Translations under genes and position numbers: made by a program
DNA from: Desulfobacterales bacterium
GTDB taxonomy: Bacteria > Desulfobacterota > Desulfobacteria > Desulfobacterales > BuS5
Length of the DNA: 6,202 bases
Assembly (NCBI GenBank): GCA_016735355.1
Contig: JAERRQ010000087.1
Location: forward strand, 1 to 6,202
Direction of reading: 5' to 3'
The notes under the pieces: generated by a model
Databases searched by the model: none
What the model saw: the letters and a program-made list of their open reading frames with translations, nothing else
Told to the model about the DNA's origin: nothing
Shown: piece after piece, positions 1 through 6,202 of the stretch
How the letters are laid out: the number at the start of each line of letters is the position of its first letter
How positions within the stretch are numbered: position 1 is the stretch's first letter

Positions 1-1
1 C

Positions 2-184
2 GATCCGGATCACGATTTTGACTCGCAGAAATTTAATAGGTCAGCGAATCTTTTAAAGGACTGCGCCAAAATTTACGTTACAAAAATCGGAGAAAGGCCT
101 GAATCAGAATTAAAAAAACTCGGAATTGAACCTGTTGTTTATGACGGGCTGATTGATCGCATACCGGATTATGCAGCGGCATAA
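2..184 (+). CDS. C-terminal fragment of a NifX/NifB-type cofactor-binding-like protein (5' end outside window)
   Basis: An open frame enters from the left edge and ends at TAA 182-184, giving 60 residues ending in DYAAA. The readable core is RSANLLKDCAKIYVTKIGER followed by a segment with LGIEPVVYDG. A conserved '(L)L-x-DC' then 'hydrophobic strand-IG' then 'GI-x-P' is the pattern of the C-terminal half of dinitrogenase iron-molybdenum cofactor domains (NifX, NafY, C-terminus of NifB and many stand-alone relatives), which bind FeMo-co or its precursor in the cytoplasm. That is family knowledge applied to a short fragment, so which relative it is, and whether it serves nitrogenase at all, cannot be told. 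It converges on the minus-strand signalling operon and is separated from it by transposase debris. No start or ribosome site is visible. An unrelated alpha/beta protein is the main alternative. Confidence 0.6.
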   Translation, partial: DPDHDFDSQKFNRSANLLKDCAKIYVTKIGERPESELKKLGIEPVVYDGLIDRIPDYAAA

Positions 185-240
185 TGTCCGATTAGGCTAC
201 CGACGCAAGGCGTGGCACCTTGAAATATCAGATAATTACA

Positions 241-269
241 GTGCAGAGTGGGCCGTGCCCACCCTACAC
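241..269. repeat. G+C-rich hairpin repeat in the convergent intergenic region
   Basis: Imperfect inverted repeat. GTGGG at 248-252 pairs with CCCAC at 258-262 around a 5-nt loop, and outer pairs 245-246/264-265 and 241-243/267-269 extend the stem past single mismatches. Read on the minus strand it encodes VGWARPTLH, a peptide I associate with a widely dispersed non-coding repeat that often creates spurious ORFs. It lies just downstream (minus strand) of the IS200/IS605 tnpA fossil, where such elements carry a subterminal hairpin. It could therefore be that element's end or an independent REP-like unit. There is no T-run, so it is not a typical terminator. Confidence 0.5.
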
Positions 270-282
270 ATTGTCCCGCTTT

Positions 283-363
283 AAGTTGGTAGCCAACATA
301 CTTACGAATCATTTCTGCGTCCAAACCTACTCTATCAAAACAGTAACATCTGACCCAAAAAAA
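283..363 (-). pseudogene. C-terminal remnant of an IS200/IS605-family TnpA (Y1 transposase)
   Basis: The minus strand from 363 down to 283 reads FFWVRCYCFDRVGLDAEMIR then KYVGYQL. This matches the end of IS200/IS605 TnpA proteins as I know them: W-x-(R)-G-Y-C-V, then T-V-G-L-D, then M-I-(R)-K-Y-V-x-Y-Q. The catalytic tyrosine of these single-strand transposases sits in a Y-x-x-x-Q motif, seen here as YVGYQ with its Tyr codon at 298-300. About 27 codons survive. The HUH motif and the rest of the N-terminal domain are absent, because the DNA immediately upstream is a different fossil (a RAYT fragment). The frame stays open down to the neighbouring gene but continues into repeat sequence. It is non-functional debris, not a gene. 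Confidence 0.7.
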
Positions 364-371
364 TTTTTTAT

Positions 372-529
372 TCAACTTTTAAAATTGATTCTAACAGAGA
401 AAACCTTGCCCGTATCCTGCAAGTCGTTTTTTTCTTTTTGCCATTAAAACGCTGTGGCCGCAGTACTGACTGCCTTTCCATTTGTTCCATGCCCGGTACG
501 AGTCCGGCTCGCAGTGGGTTCACAACGTT
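372..529 (-). pseudogene. Frameshifted C-terminal remnant of a REP-associated tyrosine transposase (RAYT)
   Basis: Three motifs of the RAYT C-terminal part appear in order on the minus strand, each in a different frame. Positions 529-473 read [19 protein letters not shown], positions 468-421 read [16 protein letters not shown], and positions 422-372 read LQDTGKVF through to a TGA at 374-372. In intact members I know, the corresponding run is N-P-(L/V)-R-A-G-L-V, about ten residues, then (Y)-x-Y-C-G-H-S-x-L-M-G, then W-Q-D-T-x-x-V. The order and spacing fit after one frameshift near 469-472, a second near 420-423 and a Trp-to-Leu change. No upstream part with the HUH site is present: at about 530 the homology meets the EAL gene. 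The first 80 or so bases are translated out of frame as the tail of the GGDEF-EAL protein, whose stop codon lies inside this fossil. Confidence 0.8.
405..439 (+). terminator. Weak candidate terminator for the left-hand plus-strand gene
   Basis: CTTGC 405-409 pairs with GCAAG 419-423 around a 9-nt loop, followed on the plus strand by TCG and then a T-rich run (seven T, C, five T) at 427-439. The stem is only 5 bp and lies 220 nt past the stop of the plus-strand gene. On the minus strand the same hairpin is followed by only four T, so it could weakly terminate the operon as well. The sequence is also part of the RAYT fossil (the T-run is its Lys/Arg codons), so it may have no function. Confidence 0.25.
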
Positions 530-2660
530 CCAAAGCCAGTCTGTTAAGAACAAATACGATATCCTCAGCCGGAACGGGCCTGCTGATAAGAAACCCCTGA
601 ATTTCGTCACATCCCATGTCGCATAAGATCTCATACTGTTTTTCGGTTTCCACGCCTTCGGCAATAGTTGAAAGTCCCAGACTTTTTGCCATGGATATGA
701 TTGCCTTTGTGATCGCTACGTCATCGGGGTTAGTTTCTATATCTTTAACAAAAGTGTAATCTATTTTCAACGTGTCCAAAGGGAACTGTTTAAGGTAGTT
801 CATGGAGGAATAGCCGGTGCCGAAATCATCGATAGCAACCTTAACGCCGGTCTCTTTTATTTTTTTCAGCATGTTTATGGTTTTATCCACATCATTAATA
901 AGGCTACTCTCGGTAAGCTCCACTTCAAGATACTGGGGATCCAAATCTGTTTCGCACAAAATTCGTAAAAGGGTATCTACAAGATTTTTTTCTTTAAACT
1001 GCTTGCCTGATATATTTACAGCCATCCGTAGTCGGGGCAATCCTGAATCTATAAAAGTTCTTGCCTGTTCGCATGCTGTTTTTAGAACAAATTCTCCGAT
1101 GGGTATTATAAGACCTGTTTCTTCAGATAGAGGGATGAAGTCATTCGGTTGAACAAGCCCCATCTCGGGATGTTGCCATCGGATAAGCGCCTCCAAACCA
1201 ATAAACCGGCCTGTGGCTGCTTCAACCTGGGGCTGGTAATAAACTAAAAATTCATTTTTTTTCAAGGCATTTTTAAGCTTGGCTTCCATGCTGACTTTTG
1301 CAAGTATGTGAGAGTTCATCTCTGTTGTGTAAAATTGATAGTTATTCCTCCCCCTTTCTTTGGCGTTATACATGGCTGCATCTGCATTTTTTAACAGCGT
1401 TTCAACATCTTTACCGTCCATAGGGTATAAGGCTATTCCCATGCTGCATGAAACAGTGAATTCATGTCCTTCAATAAGAATCGGCCTGGATAAATTTTTT
1501 ATAACACGATCGGCTACTTTAGCAGAATTTTGCACATCGGTTAAACCTGTTATAAGAATGGAAAATTCGTCTCCACCCAGCCTGGATATGGAAGCTCCAT
1601 CTGGTTCTTTGTTGTGTGCTATGCCGACAATATCAGAGGAACGAATACTTTTGTAAAGGGTTTTTGCAACTTTTTTCAACAGCTCATCTCCTGCACTATG
1701 CCCAAGGGTGTCATTAATCCGCTTGAATTGATCCAAGTCCAGGTATATCAGCGCCAGGTATGTGCCGTTACGCTTGGCTGTTCGAATTGCATGGTTTGTA
1801 TGCTCTTTAAAAAGTTCCCGGTTGGGAAGGCTGGTCAACGGATCGTAATAGGCAAGGGTTCTTATCTTTTCTTCCGCTTTTTTATGTTCAGTAATGTCTT
1901 GCATGATGCCATGCATGTGAACAGGTTTGCCGCTTTCGTCACGAATCGTTATAATCTGCTGGCTTAATGTACGCTCAGTGCCATCAGCCAAAACAACCTT
2001 ATGATCGATGTTGAAACCTTTGTTATTATCGTATAAGGCTTTTAAAAAGGCTTTTTTGGTGTTTAATCTTTCACCAGGGTGAACAGCATCAATAAATACA
2101 TCGAGTTCTGGCCTAAACTGTCCGGGTTTAAGCTCCAACATAGTGTATATTTCATCCGACCAGAAAATATCGCCTGTTACAATATCCCAATCCCAATTTC
2201 CTAATTTTGCAACCTGTTTGGCATGGGTCAATCGTTTTTCACTTTTTCTCAATGCCTTAACTGTATCGCCTGCCCGAAGCAGATAGATTACCCTTTGTTT
2301 CAAAACCGGCCAACTGATAGGCTTGGTTATAAAATCGGTTGCCCCGACATGATAGGCCATCTGAATCGATTTGACGTCGTCTAACCCGGTTACCATAATA
2401 ATGGTTGCATTTTTCCCTCCGGGCATCTGGCGCAGCCTCGTACATGCGGTAAAACCGTCCATTTTTGGCATATTGACGTCCATAAGAACAAGGTCAGGCC
2501 TTGTACGTTCAAAAATCTTCAAAGCTTCAATGCCGTTTTCCGCTTCTTCTACACAAACGCCGGCCTGTGATATTGATTCGGTCATCAAAAACCGCATGGC
2601 TTCATCATCATCAACAACAAGTACGATATGTTTTTTTTTGCATACTTCTTTTTCAAGCAT
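444..2660 (-). CDS. Response regulator with REC-PAS-GGDEF-EAL domains (dual cyclic-di-GMP cyclase/phosphodiesterase)
   Basis: 738 residues, predicted cytoplasmic. REC (about 11-128) has the acidic pair D17/D18, phospho-acceptor D61 in [12 protein letters not shown]91 and K113. A PAS/PAC fold follows at about 140-260 (LGNWDWDI, then [14 protein letters not shown]). GGDEF is about 265-445, with an intact RLGGDEF (362-366), metal Asp D308, and [16 protein letters not shown] is about 455-705: E490 of EAL, N549, E581/E584 of ELTE, D611/D612 of [10 protein letters not shown]632, E668 and Q688 are all present. By family knowledge it can both make c-di-GMP from GTP and hydrolyse it; which activity dominates is not readable. 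An R-x-x-D (340-343) resembles the inhibitory site, but a roughly 13-residue insertion separates it from GGDEF. The ATG overlaps the end of the kinase gene by 8 bp and has a good ribosome site. Residues 711-738 seem to be out-of-frame transposase sequence. The likely partner is the upstream kinase. Confidence 0.95.
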   Translation of the reverse strand: MLEKEVCKKKHIVLVVDDDEAMRFLMTESISQAGVCVEEAENGIEALKIFERTRPDLVLMDVNMPKMDGFTACTRLRQMPGGKNATIIMVTGLDDVKSIQMAYHVGATDFITKPISWPVLKQRVIYLLRAGDTVKALRKSEKRLTHAKQVAKLGNWDWDIVTGDIFWSDEIYTMLELKPGQFRPELDVFIDAVHPGERLNTKKAFLKALYDNNKGFNIDHKVVLADGTERTLSQQIITIRDESGKPVHMHGIMQDITEHKKAEEKIRTLAYYDPLTSLPNRELFKEHTNHAIRTAKRNGTYLALIYLDLDQFKRINDTLGHSAGDELLKKVAKTLYKSIRSSDIVGIAHNKEPDGASISRLGGDEFSILITGLTDVQNSAKVADRVIKNLSRPILIEGHEFTVSCSMGIALYPMDGKDVETLLKNADAAMYNAKERGRNNYQFYTTEMNSHILAKVSMEAKLKNALKKNEFLVYYQPQVEAATGRFIGLEALIRWQHPEMGLVQPNDFIPLSEETGLIIPIGEFVLKTACEQARTFIDSGLPRLRMAVNISGKQFKEKNLVDTLLRILCETDLDPQYLEVELTESSLINDVDKTINMLKKIKETGVKVAIDDFGTGYSSMNYLKQFPLDTLKIDYTFVKDIETNPDDVAITKAIISMAKSLGLSTIAEGVETEKQYEILCDMGCDEIQGFLISRPVPAEDIVFVLNRLALERCEPTASRTRTGHGTNGKAVSTAATAF

Positions 2661-5544
2661 GTGCAGTTCCTTTTATTTCCTGTTGAAGTGCATTCGTAAC
2701 TTGTTTATATTCAGTAGCGACAGCGTTAATTAGGGATGTTGCGTCAGCTGACCTTGCATTTCTGCCCATATTTTCCAGTTCCTTGCATATAGCCGCCATC
2801 CTCATGGCGCCCAGATTTGCGCTGCTGGATTTGAGACTGTGAGCCGCCTCATGAAGTAATGAACTATTTCCCTGCCTTACCGACTCCTTTATGGATTGAA
2901 TAAGATCGGGCGAACTTTCAAGATACAGGCCGATGACCTTGTTTAAAATATCAGGGACGCCTTCCCTTTGAAGTGCACGTATTTTGGCAAGGGCTTCCTT
3001 TTCAAGGATCTCTTCCTCCTTGGGTATTTCTGTATGCCGGCTTTCTAAGGGCACTTTTTTAGATTGCATTCGGCTATCAGCTCTTTTTCTGTCTGTATTG
3101 ATCCATTGATTTAAAACAGACTCTAGATGTTCCATGGTAAATGGTTTGCTTATGTAGCCATCCATACCGACAGCGTTACAATCATCCTGAATACCTTTTT
3201 GAACATTGGCTGTCATGGCTATGATGGGAATACGATGGTTATTGCCTTTAATTTGTTCATTCTTACGGATTTGCGATGTTGCCTCAAAACCATCCAATTC
3301 CGGCATATGGCAGTCCATTAACACCATGTCGTACGATTTACCGGATGTTTTTTTAACGGCCTGGGAACCGTTTTCAGCAATATCCGTTTTGCATTTAAAA
3401 ATTTCCAGCATGCTCAATGCCACCTCCCGATTCACAGGGTTGTCTTCGGCAAGAAGAATGTTGGCATCAGCGAATTTATTTTTATTTTGAGTGGAATTAG
3501 ATGCATCTATTTTGCTTTCATATTTCGGATACATTAAATTTATAAGACAATTGTATAGTTCAGACTGACGAACCGGTTTGGTGAGACAACTCTTAATCCC
3601 CATACCGGATAATTGTGAGATTTCTTTATCAAAACCGGCTGAACTCAGCATTACCATCGTTGTTTCCGGAAGATAAGGATCTGTTTTGATTTTGTCGGCA
3701 AGCTCAATTCCGTCCATCCCCGGCATGTTCCAGTCAAGAAGAATAAAATCAAATTTTTCGTTTTTGGCTGCAGCCGATCTAAGTATTTCCAAGGCCTCCT
3801 TCCCGCTTTTAGCACTTTTATGCATCACCTGCCAGGCACTTAACTGGGTATTGAGTATTTCCCTGTTAGTTGCATTGTCATCAACAATCAATGCTTTTTT
3901 TAAACAAAGGTTGTTGCCGTATTGTTTGTTATCATACTCCTGTCGATTGGAACGCTGCATGTTCAGCGTAAACCAGAACAAAGAACCTTTACCGGGTTCA
4001 CTCTTAACTCCTATATCACCGCCCATGAGCTTGATCAGTTGATGGGAAATAGCCAGTCCCAGGCCTGTTCCACCGAACTTTCTGGTCGTTGAACTATCTT
4101 CCTGGCAAAAAGCTTTGAATATATTTTTTTGAAATTTTTTAGAAATGCCGGGACCTGTATCTGAAACTTCAAATTGAAGCTGAAATTCTGATCCGTTTAT
4201 TTTCAGAACCTTAACAACAATGTTCACTTCGCCTTTATCTGTAAATTTTACCGCATTGGATACGAGGTTAACCAGTATCTGGCGAAGGCGGCCGGGATCA
4301 CCTTTAAGAGCCTCCGCAAGGTCAAGAGGTAGCACCACATTAAGTTCAAGCCCTTTCTCATGAGCCATCTCGGACATCATTTGAGATGTTTCTTCAATAA
4401 GATCCCTAAGATTAAAATCAATTTCTTCTACTTCTAACAAACCGGACTCTATTTTAGAGAAGTCTAAAATGTCGTTGATTATGCTGAGCAAAGATTCACC
4501 CGAACGTATAATTGTTTGGGTAAAATGAGCCTGTTTTTTAGAAAGATCTGTTGAGCTTAACAGTTCAGTCATGCCCAAGACCCCGTTCATAGGTGTTCGG
4601 ATTTCATGGCTCATGGTGGCAAGGAACTCGCTTTTTGCTTTGCTGGCAGCTTCTGCTGTATTTTTGGCTTCAAGGGCTTCTTCCATGGCATTTTGCAGTT
4701 TAATGTTTTTATCATGCAATTCTGTCGTGCGAAGCACCACCTGCTGCTCGAGCCCGGACCGTTCTTTTTCAAGCATGCTGTCCCGGTTTTCAATTTCGCT
4801 TAGCATTGCATTAAACACATCAACCAGATCGCCAAATTCGTCATAGCTGTTTCGTTGAACCCTTGTGGAGTAATCTTTTTTCTGTGAAACGGAATCCATC
4901 GCTTCGATGATTTGTTTGAGAGGGCGTGTAAATAAACGTTGAAGCAATGATGATGCAAACAATATGAGAATCAGGATTATACCGAAAGTTGCGATTATAA
5001 GTATGTAAAAATCGCTCATTTTTTCATTAAGTGCCTTGAAATTATACACCAAATGAATCAAACCTATATTTTCACCACCAAAAGAAATTTTTCGAAGCAT
5101 ATGAAAAAAATCGTCATTATGGTCCTCAACATATGCAGAGCTTTCAGGCGCAATGAGTTTTAAGGAATCTTTAAAAAAACCCTCTTTTTGCAGATGACTT
5201 AAAAATTCTGTTTCATTTATTCCATGTTCTATATACTGAGCTATTTTGTTTCCTGAAACATCGTATAGGAAAGCTGCCGTAATATCAGGTGTTGCACGTA
5301 ATCCGTTCAGTATTTCTTTTGCAGCTTTATGGTCATTGAATGCAAGTGCGGTAGCACTGTTCCACCCAATTATGTCTGTCAAGGTTTCAAGTTCCTTCAA
5401 AGCTTCTTTTTTTACGGTTGCATTTTCGTAAGTAATTATTGCCGTTATTATCAAAAGCACACCAATACAGGCAATGATGACCATACACAGAATAAGTTTA
5501 CTGCGGATTGAGGACGAACGAAACAGCCTAAAAGTATGTGTCAT
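2653..5544 (-). CDS. BarA-like hybrid histidine kinase (CHASE8-like sensor, HAMP, HisKA-HATPase, two REC, HPt)
   Basis: 963 residues from the ATG at 5544, inner-membrane. Order: TM1 about 15-40; extracytoplasmic region about 41-178 resembling CHASE8 ([14 protein letters not shown], then [14 protein letters not shown]); TM2 about 179-201; HAMP about 202-255; coiled coil to about 305; HisKA with H313 in [11 protein letters not shown]; HATPase with N430, DTGPGI (462-467) and GGTGLGL (491-497). REC1 has D555/D556, D604, S634 and K656. REC2 has E700/D701, D744, T778 and K800. The C-terminal HPt has H902 in [14 protein letters not shown]. All phosphotransfer residues are intact, so the expected relay is His to Asp to His within this protein, then to the overlapping downstream regulator. 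The layout and length match the BarA/tripartite sensor class. The signal is unknown. A TTG at 5628 would add 28 residues, but it has no ribosome site and its extension looks non-coding, so ATG 5544, with AGGGAG upstream, is preferred. Confidence 0.95.
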   Translation of the reverse strand: MTHTFRLFRSSSIRSKLILCMVIIACIGVLLIITAIITYENATVKKEALKELETLTDIIGWNSATALAFNDHKAAKEILNGLRATPDITAAFLYDVSGNKIAQYIEHGINETEFLSHLQKEGFFKDSLKLIAPESSAYVEDHNDDFFHMLRKISFGGENIGLIHLVYNFKALNEKMSDFYILIIATFGIILILILFASSLLQRLFTRPLKQIIEAMDSVSQKKDYSTRVQRNSYDEFGDLVDVFNAMLSEIENRDSMLEKERSGLEQQVVLRTTELHDKNIKLQNAMEEALEAKNTAEAASKAKSEFLATMSHEIRTPMNGVLGMTELLSSTDLSKKQAHFTQTIIRSGESLLSIINDILDFSKIESGLLEVEEIDFNLRDLIEETSQMMSEMAHEKGLELNVVLPLDLAEALKGDPGRLRQILVNLVSNAVKFTDKGEVNIVVKVLKINGSEFQLQFEVSDTGPGISKKFQKNIFKAFCQEDSSTTRKFGGTGLGLAISHQLIKLMGGDIGVKSEPGKGSLFWFTLNMQRSNRQEYDNKQYGNNLCLKKALIVDDNATNREILNTQLSAWQVMHKSAKSGKEALEILRSAAAKNEKFDFILLDWNMPGMDGIELADKIKTDPYLPETTMVMLSSAGFDKEISQLSGMGIKSCLTKPVRQSELYNCLINLMYPKYESKIDASNSTQNKNKFADANILLAEDNPVNREVALSMLEIFKCKTDIAENGSQAVKKTSGKSYDMVLMDCHMPELDGFEATSQIRKNEQIKGNNHRIPIIAMTANVQKGIQDDCNAVGMDGYISKPFTMEHLESVLNQWINTDRKRADSRMQSKKVPLESRHTEIPKEEEILEKEALAKIRALQREGVPDILNKVIGLYLESSPDLIQSIKESVRQGNSSLLHEAAHSLKSSSANLGAMRMAAICKELENMGRNARSADATSLINAVATEYKQVTNALQQEIKGTAHA
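2667..2674 (-). promoter_or_regulatory. Ribosome binding site of the GGDEF-EAL regulator, inside the kinase 3' end
   Basis: On the minus strand AAAAGGAA at 2674-2667 precedes the ATG at 2660 by 6 nt. It lies within the last codons of the kinase gene. The two genes overlap by 8 bp (ATG at 2660-2658, kinase TGA at 2655-2653), so ribosomes ending the kinase can restart on the regulator. This supports the chosen start. Confidence 0.75.
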
Positions 5545-5680
5545 TTTAATTTTGTCTCCCTGGTTATTGAAATTCGGTTCGCTCCGCAAATTGATGTTTG
5601 GGATAAAGGAAAAAAACAAATTCCTCAAACTATCTATCGGTTAAAATTTAAAAACCTTTAAAAATTAATCGAAACCAATC
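5545..5680 (-). other. Leader / putative promoter region of the kinase-regulator operon
   Basis: About 135 bp of A/T-rich DNA between the kinase ATG and the upstream repeats. The operon promoter should lie here or in the repeats behind it. I looked for TTGACA/TATAAT-like pairs on the minus strand and found only weak ones (for example TTGAGG with TATCCC at 17 nt), and no sigma-54 GG/GC pair, so I do not place a promoter. No riboswitch-like or strong hairpin structure is apparent. Confidence 0.4.
5556..5561 (-). promoter_or_regulatory. Ribosome binding site deciding the kinase start
   Basis: AGGGAG at 5561-5556 on the minus strand, 11 nt before ATG 5544. The spacing is slightly long but usable. 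The alternative in-frame TTG at 5628 is preceded by an A/T-rich stretch with no purine-rich match, so this site selects the 963-residue product. Confidence 0.6.
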
Positions 5681-5710
5681 CATTTTAACCTAACATTTTA
5701 ACCTAACATT
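5681..5710. repeat. 13-bp tandem duplication upstream of the operon
   Basis: CATTTTAACCTAA occurs at 5681-5693 and again, identically, at 5694-5706, followed by a partial third copy CATT (5707-5710). The last unit runs into the palindrome CCTAA-CA-TTAGG (5702-5713) at the edge of the next repeat element. It is about 137 bp upstream of the kinase ATG. It may be a paired binding site (TTAGGTTAAAATG twice on the minus strand) or a slippage or insertion scar. Confidence 0.85.
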
Positions 5711-5711
5711 A

Positions 5712-5766
5712 GGAACGGGGACGAAATAATTTCCCCACCTATACATCACAGCTTCAGGGCATCTTT
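5712..5766 (-). mobile_element. Truncated inverted copy of a palindromic MITE-like element
   Basis: Positions 5724-5766 match the reverse complement of 6160-6202 at 38 of 43 bases by my alignment, including the shared CATCACAGCTT. The preceding 23 bases, 5712-5734, also match 6035-6057 directly at 21 of 23 bases. The unit therefore carries one end of the element found at the right edge, in opposite orientation. Similarity ends abruptly after 5766, so this copy is truncated or diverged. No coding capacity. Confidence 0.75.
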
Positions 5767-5890
5767 ATAAAATTGGGTATGAATGAGGAGCGTGGAAAGA
5801 CAGATTGCAGGTTATATGCAAAAATATAAAATCTTGAGAGCCCAAAATTCTTTTAACGTATTGATATTACAGGTGTTGCTTCATTTGTGA

Positions 5891-5971
5891 CGTCATTCCG
5901 GCGAAAGCCGGAATCCAGAATAATTCCAACAGTATAATGAAGCTGGATGCCGGATCGAGTCCGGCATGACG
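5891..5971. repeat. REP-like inverted hairpin pair
   Basis: The left arm holds a perfect 8-bp stem, ATTCCGGC 5895-5902 with GCCGGAAT 5907-5914, closed by a GAAA loop. The right arm holds ATGCCGGA 5947-5954 with TCCGGCAT 5960-5967 and a 5-nt loop. The arms are inverted relative to each other (CGTCAT at the left edge, ATGACG at the right edge; CCAG and CTGG facing inward) around a 23-nt centre. This CGTCATTCC...CCAG / CTGGAT...ATGACG form is a very widespread proteobacterial repeat. It is probably a non-autonomous REP/BIME-type unit, possibly mobilised by a RAYT in trans, which is inference. Confidence 0.85.
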
Positions 5972-6034
5972 GCAAAACTTTAGTCTCTCAAGTTCAGAAT
6001 TTTCTGCCATAAAAAACACGAAAATAATTACCAA

Positions 6035-6202
6035 GGAACGTGGACGAAATAACTTCCACAAGGAGGCGCACAGATTTGGGGGAAGTTTGCTCGATCTTAA
6101 ATCACAAAAGTTGAAGGAATAGCGAGCTATTTCAATATTTTTGGGATTTCAGATCGGGCAAAGATGGCCTAAAGCTGTGATGCATAGTTGGGGAAGTTAT
6201 TT
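6035..6202. mobile_element. MITE-like palindromic element, right end outside window
   Basis: The left end is GGAACGTGGACG (6035-6046) followed by AAATAACTTCC (6047-6057). The last 11 bases of the window (6192-6202) are the exact reverse complement of 6047-6057, so terminal inverted repeats enclose at least 168 bp and the element should end about 12 bp outside. A 65-nt hairpin sits inside. No ORF of meaningful length is present, so any movement would depend on a transposase in trans. A second, partial copy in inverted orientation lies at 5712-5766, which supports a mobile or dispersed unit. I do not recognise a named family. Confidence 0.65.
6092..6156. repeat. Long imperfect hairpin inside the MITE-like element
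   Basis: CGATCT 6092-6097 pairs with AGATCG 6151-6156, AAATC 6099-6103 with GATTT 6145-6149, CAAAA 6105-6109 with TTTTG 6139-6143, TTGAA 6111-6115 with TTCAA 6131-6135, and ATAG 6119-6122 with CTAT 6127-6130 at the tip. Small mismatches and a bulge separate the blocks. The structure is longer than a typical terminator and has no T-run. Confidence 0.8.

Noticed and set aside
192..297. Possible MITE with terminal repeats: GGCTACC 195-201 against GGTAGCC 288-294 (10/13 in extended form).
   Set aside because: The right arm lies within the conserved TnpA codons for V-G-Y-Q, so the match is probably chance; there is no second copy in the window.
169..375. 68-codon minus-strand frame as a possible small gene.
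   Set aside because: It begins in A/T-rich debris, reads through an IS200/IS605 TnpA fragment, then a hairpin repeat, then the antisense of the plus-strand gene's last codons.
373..387. A/T palindrome CAACTTTTAAAATTG and the A-tract/T-tract at 357-369 as a regulatory site or terminator.
   Set aside because: Low-complexity A/T DNA inside fossil sequence; stems of only A-T pairs are not convincing terminators.
368..664. 98-codon minus-strand frame overlapping the 3' end of the EAL gene.
   Set aside because: Its upstream part is antiparallel-frame noise inside the EAL coding region; only the segment from about 529 has meaning, as a frameshifted RAYT remnant.
5545..5628. TTG at 5628 as the start of the kinase, adding 28 residues.
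   Set aside because: No ribosome binding site precedes it, the added residues have no family-like features, and ATG 5544 has AGGGAG upstream and gives a typical short N-terminus before TM1.
5767..5890. Short plus-strand frames and possible coding content between the repeats.
   Set aside because: The longest frame is under 20 codons with no recognisable product; nothing supports a gene here.
5867..6061. 64-codon minus-strand reading frame containing CRHAGLDPASS and FWIPAFAGMTS.
   Set aside because: This peptide is the familiar translation of the dispersed CGTCATTCC-type repeat; the frame coincides with the REP pair at 5891-5971 and has no ribosome site.
1..6202. CRISPR array, tRNA, rRNA, toxin-antitoxin or defence genes.
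   Set aside because: No regularly spaced repeats, no RNA-gene signatures and no such protein motifs on either strand.

Overview
The window looks like chromosomal DNA from an AT-rich deltaproteobacterium (Desulfobacterota, probably a Desulfobacteria-type sulfate reducer). This is inferred from the style of the signalling proteins, the nitrogenase-cofactor-like neighbour and the kinds of dispersed repeats; no marker gene settles it. It holds one intact two-gene signalling operon on the minus strand, the 3' end of an unrelated plus-strand gene, and two stretches of non-coding DNA made largely of repeats and transposase fossils.

Layout: 2-184 (+) is the C-terminal end of a protein resembling the NifX/NifB-type cofactor-binding domain. 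185-530 is convergent intergenic DNA containing, in minus-strand order, a frameshifted C-terminal fragment of a REP-associated tyrosine transposase (RAYT), a C-terminal fragment of an IS200/IS605 TnpA carrying its Y-x-x-x-Q motif, and a G+C-rich hairpin repeat. 444-2660 (-) encodes a REC-PAS-GGDEF-EAL response regulator. 2653-5544 (-) encodes a BarA-like hybrid histidine kinase (TM-CHASE8-like-TM-HAMP-HisKA-HATPase-REC-REC-HPt). 5545-6202, upstream of the operon, has a short leader, a 13-bp tandem duplication, an inverted partial copy of a palindromic element, a REP-like hairpin pair, and a MITE-like palindromic element running off the right edge.

How the genes work together: the kinase is upstream and its stop overlaps the regulator's start by 8 bp, so the pair is very likely co-transcribed and translationally coupled. 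The two proteins hold every station of a multistep phosphorelay (kinase His, receiver Asp, HPt His, then the regulator's receiver Asp). The output domains have intact catalytic motifs for both making and degrading cyclic-di-GMP. The natural reading is a periplasmic or membrane signal converted into a change of c-di-GMP level.

Most unusual observation: the last 28 or so residues of the GGDEF-EAL protein appear to be an out-of-frame translation of the RAYT fossil, so the gene's native 3' end was replaced by transposase debris just after the EAL domain. I see no evidence for a wholly new biological system here. The operon is a known architecture, and the repeats are the less described part.
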